From assembly GCA_025980505.1 (NCBI GenBank), contig JAICXI010000105.1, forward strand, positions 1-6,770: 6,770 nt of DNA, written 5' to 3'. The position numbers and the translations under genes were made by a program. This document shows, piece by piece, positions 5,153 through 6,770 of this stretch (within the stretch, counting starts at the first letter, position 1; every line of letters starts with the position of its first letter). The DNA is from a bacterium. GTDB lineage: Bacteria > Oederibacteriota > Muellerivitia > Muellerivitales > Muellerivitaceae. The notes beneath the pieces were generated by a model. That model made no database searches. It was not told the DNA's origin and saw only the letters and a list, made by a program, of their open reading frames with translations.

Positions 5153-6770
5153 ACTTTTGAGGATTGTTTCTTTTCACTTCGACGATTTTCCCACCGAAGA
5201 GCTTCATGGCGGCGGCGACGATGGGTTCTTCCTTTTCCAGTTTTTCCACGTCCACCTTGGGAGCGGATAGGGGCTTGGGCGCGCGGGGGCCGCTGGGTTT
5301 CTCGGCCGTCGGGGCCGCCGTGGCTTCGGGCAACACCGGCACCAGGGTGAGCTTGCGGCCCACCAATTCCTGCAGCAGGGTCTCCACCAGCACCTTGTTC
5401 TCGGGCTTGGAAAGTTGCTCGTGGTGGAACTGGCTCTTGCATACCAAAACCAGGGTTCCCTCGTCGATGTGCTTGGGCCGGGTATCCACCAGGACTCCCT
5501 GGAGGGATTTTTTCTGCGTTCCCACCTTTTCCAGAAGTTCCTTCCACTGGGACTTAAGCGTGGCCAGGGCCGGGTTCTTTTCCGCTTCCGCCGGGTCCTC
5601 GATCTCGTCCACGGCCAGGGCGGGTTCGCCCTCCTGGGGGGACGGGAAGCCCGAAGGGTTTGGGGACTTGGAAGCGGTGGGGACGCCCCCTTCCGCGCGG
5701 TTTTCCATTGTTGAAACCCCGGGGGACGGGCGGCCGCGGGGGGCGGGGTTTCCAGCCGGGCCGTTGGCGGAGGGGGTGATTTCCGAATCCACCTGCCTCA
5801 AAAGGTCGCCCACCGAGGTGAGTTGTTTCAGGCGGCAAAGCTCCAAGACCACGGTTTCCAGGATGATTTGGGGGTTGGCCGAGTGCCGGAGGGCCCATTC
5901 CTGCTCGATCAAAAGCCGCAGGGAGGACAGGATCTGGGCTTCCTCCATTTGGGCCGAAAGCTTCACCAGCTTTTCAACCTCGTCGGCGGCCAAGGGGATG
6001 AGCGACGGGGCCTGCGAGGGATAGGCTTTGGCCACGGCCAGGTGGCGGAAGGTTTCCAAAAGGCCCGCGTAAAAATGCTGCAGGTCCTTGCCGCCGTCCA
6101 GCACGCCCTTGACCACGTTCAGGGCCTGGGGCGCGTCCTGGTGGACGGCCGCTTCCAGCAGCCGCAGGTAGACCTCGCCTTCGATGGTGCCCAGAACCAC
6201 GCGGATATCGTCCAGGGTCACCTTTTTGCCGGAGAAGGCCACCAGCTGGTCCAGGTTCCTTTGGCCGTCCCGCATGGAACCGCCGGCCGAGCGGGCGATC
6301 TGGTAGAGGGCTTTGTCGTCGATCTCGATTTTTTCGGCGTCGGCGATGCGCCGCAGTTGCCGGAGGAGCGAGTCCAGGCCCATGGAGCGGAACTCGAAGC
6401 GCTGGCAGCGGGATTGGACCGTGGCGGGGAACTGGTGGATCTCGGTGGAAGCCAGGATGAAGATGACGTGGGCCGGCGGCTCCTCCAGGGTTTTCAGGAA
6501 GGCGTCGAAAGCCGGCCGGGTGATGCGGTGGGCTTCGTCGAAGATATAAACCTTGTACTTGGCCTTGGCCGGGTAGGTGCCCACCTGCTCCTGCAGGTTG
6601 CGGATGTCCTCCACGCGGTTGAAGGAGGCCGCGTCGATTTCGATGACGTCCATTGGCGACCCCTGGTTGATCTCCTCGCACAGTTTGCTGGAGTTGCCGG
6701 GCTCGGTGTCCTTGGGGTTGCTGCAGTTGAGGGCCTTGTCGATGATGCGGGCGGTGGTTGTTTGACCCAC
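5151..6770 (-). CDS. dnaX: DNA polymerase III gamma/tau subunit DnaX, 5' end missing; Walker A Lys and two zinc Cys replaced
   Basis: DnaX is the clamp-loader ATPase subunit that loads the beta clamp and couples the replicative polymerase. The frame is open to the window edge; the terminal GTG codes the Val of Walker A, not a start, so roughly 45 N-terminal residues are missing. Numbering from that Val: partial Walker A VGQTTTAR (1-8), zinc module (16-31), IEIDAAS (44-49), Walker B VYIFDEAH (74-81), FLKTLEEPP (91-99), sensor 1 ILASTE (105-110), SRC arginine finger (120-122), sensor 2 GSMRD (164-168), collar domain (about 195-315), Pro/Ser-rich linker (about 330-400), tau-type C-terminal domain (about 405-480), and terminal EPIVAAAMKLFGGKIVEVK (515-533). 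Oddities: the Walker A Lys is Gln (CAA, 6762-6764), and zinc ligands expected at 25 and 28 are Gly and Ser while C16 and C31 remain. No programmed frameshift site was seen. Orthology is certain from domain order and neighbours; the motif losses need verification. Confidence 0.95.
   Translation of the reverse strand: MGQTTTARIIDKALNCSNPKDTEPGNSSKLCEEINQGSPMDVIEIDAASFNRVEDIRNLQEQVGTYPAKAKYKVYIFDEAHRITRPAFDAFLKTLEEPPAHVIFILASTEIHQFPATVQSRCQRFEFRSMGLDSLLRQLRRIADAEKIEIDDKALYQIARSAGGSMRDGQRNLDQLVAFSGKKVTLDDIRVVLGTIEGEVYLRLLEAAVHQDAPQALNVVKGVLDGGKDLQHFYAGLLETFRHLAVAKAYPSQAPSLIPLAADEVEKLVKLSAQMEEAQILSSLRLLIEQEWALRHSANPQIILETVVLELCRLKQLTSVGDLLRQVDSEITPSANGPAGNPAPRGRPSPGVSTMENRAEGGVPTASKSPNPSGFPSPQEGEPALAVDEIEDPAEAEKNPALATLKSQWKELLEKVGTQKKSLQGVLVDTRPKHIDEGTLVLVCKSQFHHEQLSKPENKVLVETLLQELVGRKLTLVPVLPEATAAPTAEKPSGPRAPKPLSAPKVDVEKLEKEEPIVAAAMKLFGGKIVEVKRNNPQK

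Noticed and set aside
5505..5514. Run of six A on the minus strand within dnaX as a possible programmed frameshift site for a gamma form
   Set aside because: The run is CAG AAA AAA TCC in frame, so it does not form the A AAA AAG-type heptamer, and it lies inside the C-terminal domain rather than at a domain border. No stem or upstream Shine-Dalgarno-like element is obvious.
5164..6024. Plus-strand 286-codon frame antisense to dnaX
   Set aside because: It is antisense to the conserved dnaX coding region, Ser/Thr-rich with no domain, typical of the opposite strand of a GC-rich gene.
5974..6681. Minus-strand 235-codon frame within dnaX
   Set aside because: It is an alternate frame of the dnaX AAA+ region, very rich in Gly, Pro and Arg, with no motif.

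Overview
The window is GC-rich bacterial DNA with genes cut at both ends. The left edge lies inside a plus-strand gene and the right edge inside the Walker A motif of dnaX, so it may be a whole short contig. The gene set (CreD and several signal-peptide proteins) suggests a Gram-negative-type envelope. The divergent DnaX and small hypothetical secreted proteins fit an environmental or poorly sampled lineage. I cannot name the phylum from the sequence.

Right half (about 2517-6770, all minus strand, transcribed right to left): dnaX (5' end missing), ybaB, creD, recR. dnaX-ybaB-recR is a very widely conserved bacterial cluster for the clamp loader, a nucleoid-associated protein and recombinational repair. 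Here it carries an extra 480-codon membrane-protein gene of the CreD family between ybaB and recR. The ybaB-creD gap holds a hairpin-rich dispersed-repeat-like element, flanked by a 19-bp direct repeat derived from the 3' end of ybaB.

Left half (1-2289): three minus-strand genes, spaced well apart, each encode a protein with an N-terminal signal peptide. They are a 151-residue protein of unknown function, a 166-residue TPR protein, and a 97-residue Arg/Asp/His-rich protein with an internal 10-residue repeat. The last is followed by a strong intrinsic terminator (517-550). This terminator lies between it and the convergent plus-strand gene at the left edge, which is the C-terminal part of a likely DUF457/YdjM-type membrane-bound metal-dependent hydrolase. 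Between recR and this group lies a further inverted repeat of a common intergenic type.

I found no CRISPR array, tRNA, rRNA, transposase, phage gene or toxin-antitoxin pair, and no clear new defence or biosynthetic system. The best leads are: loss of the Walker A lysine and of two zinc-ligand cysteines in the N-terminal part of DnaX (real divergence or contig-end error); the creD insertion into the dnaX-ybaB-recR cluster; and the duplicated ybaB tail around a repeat element.
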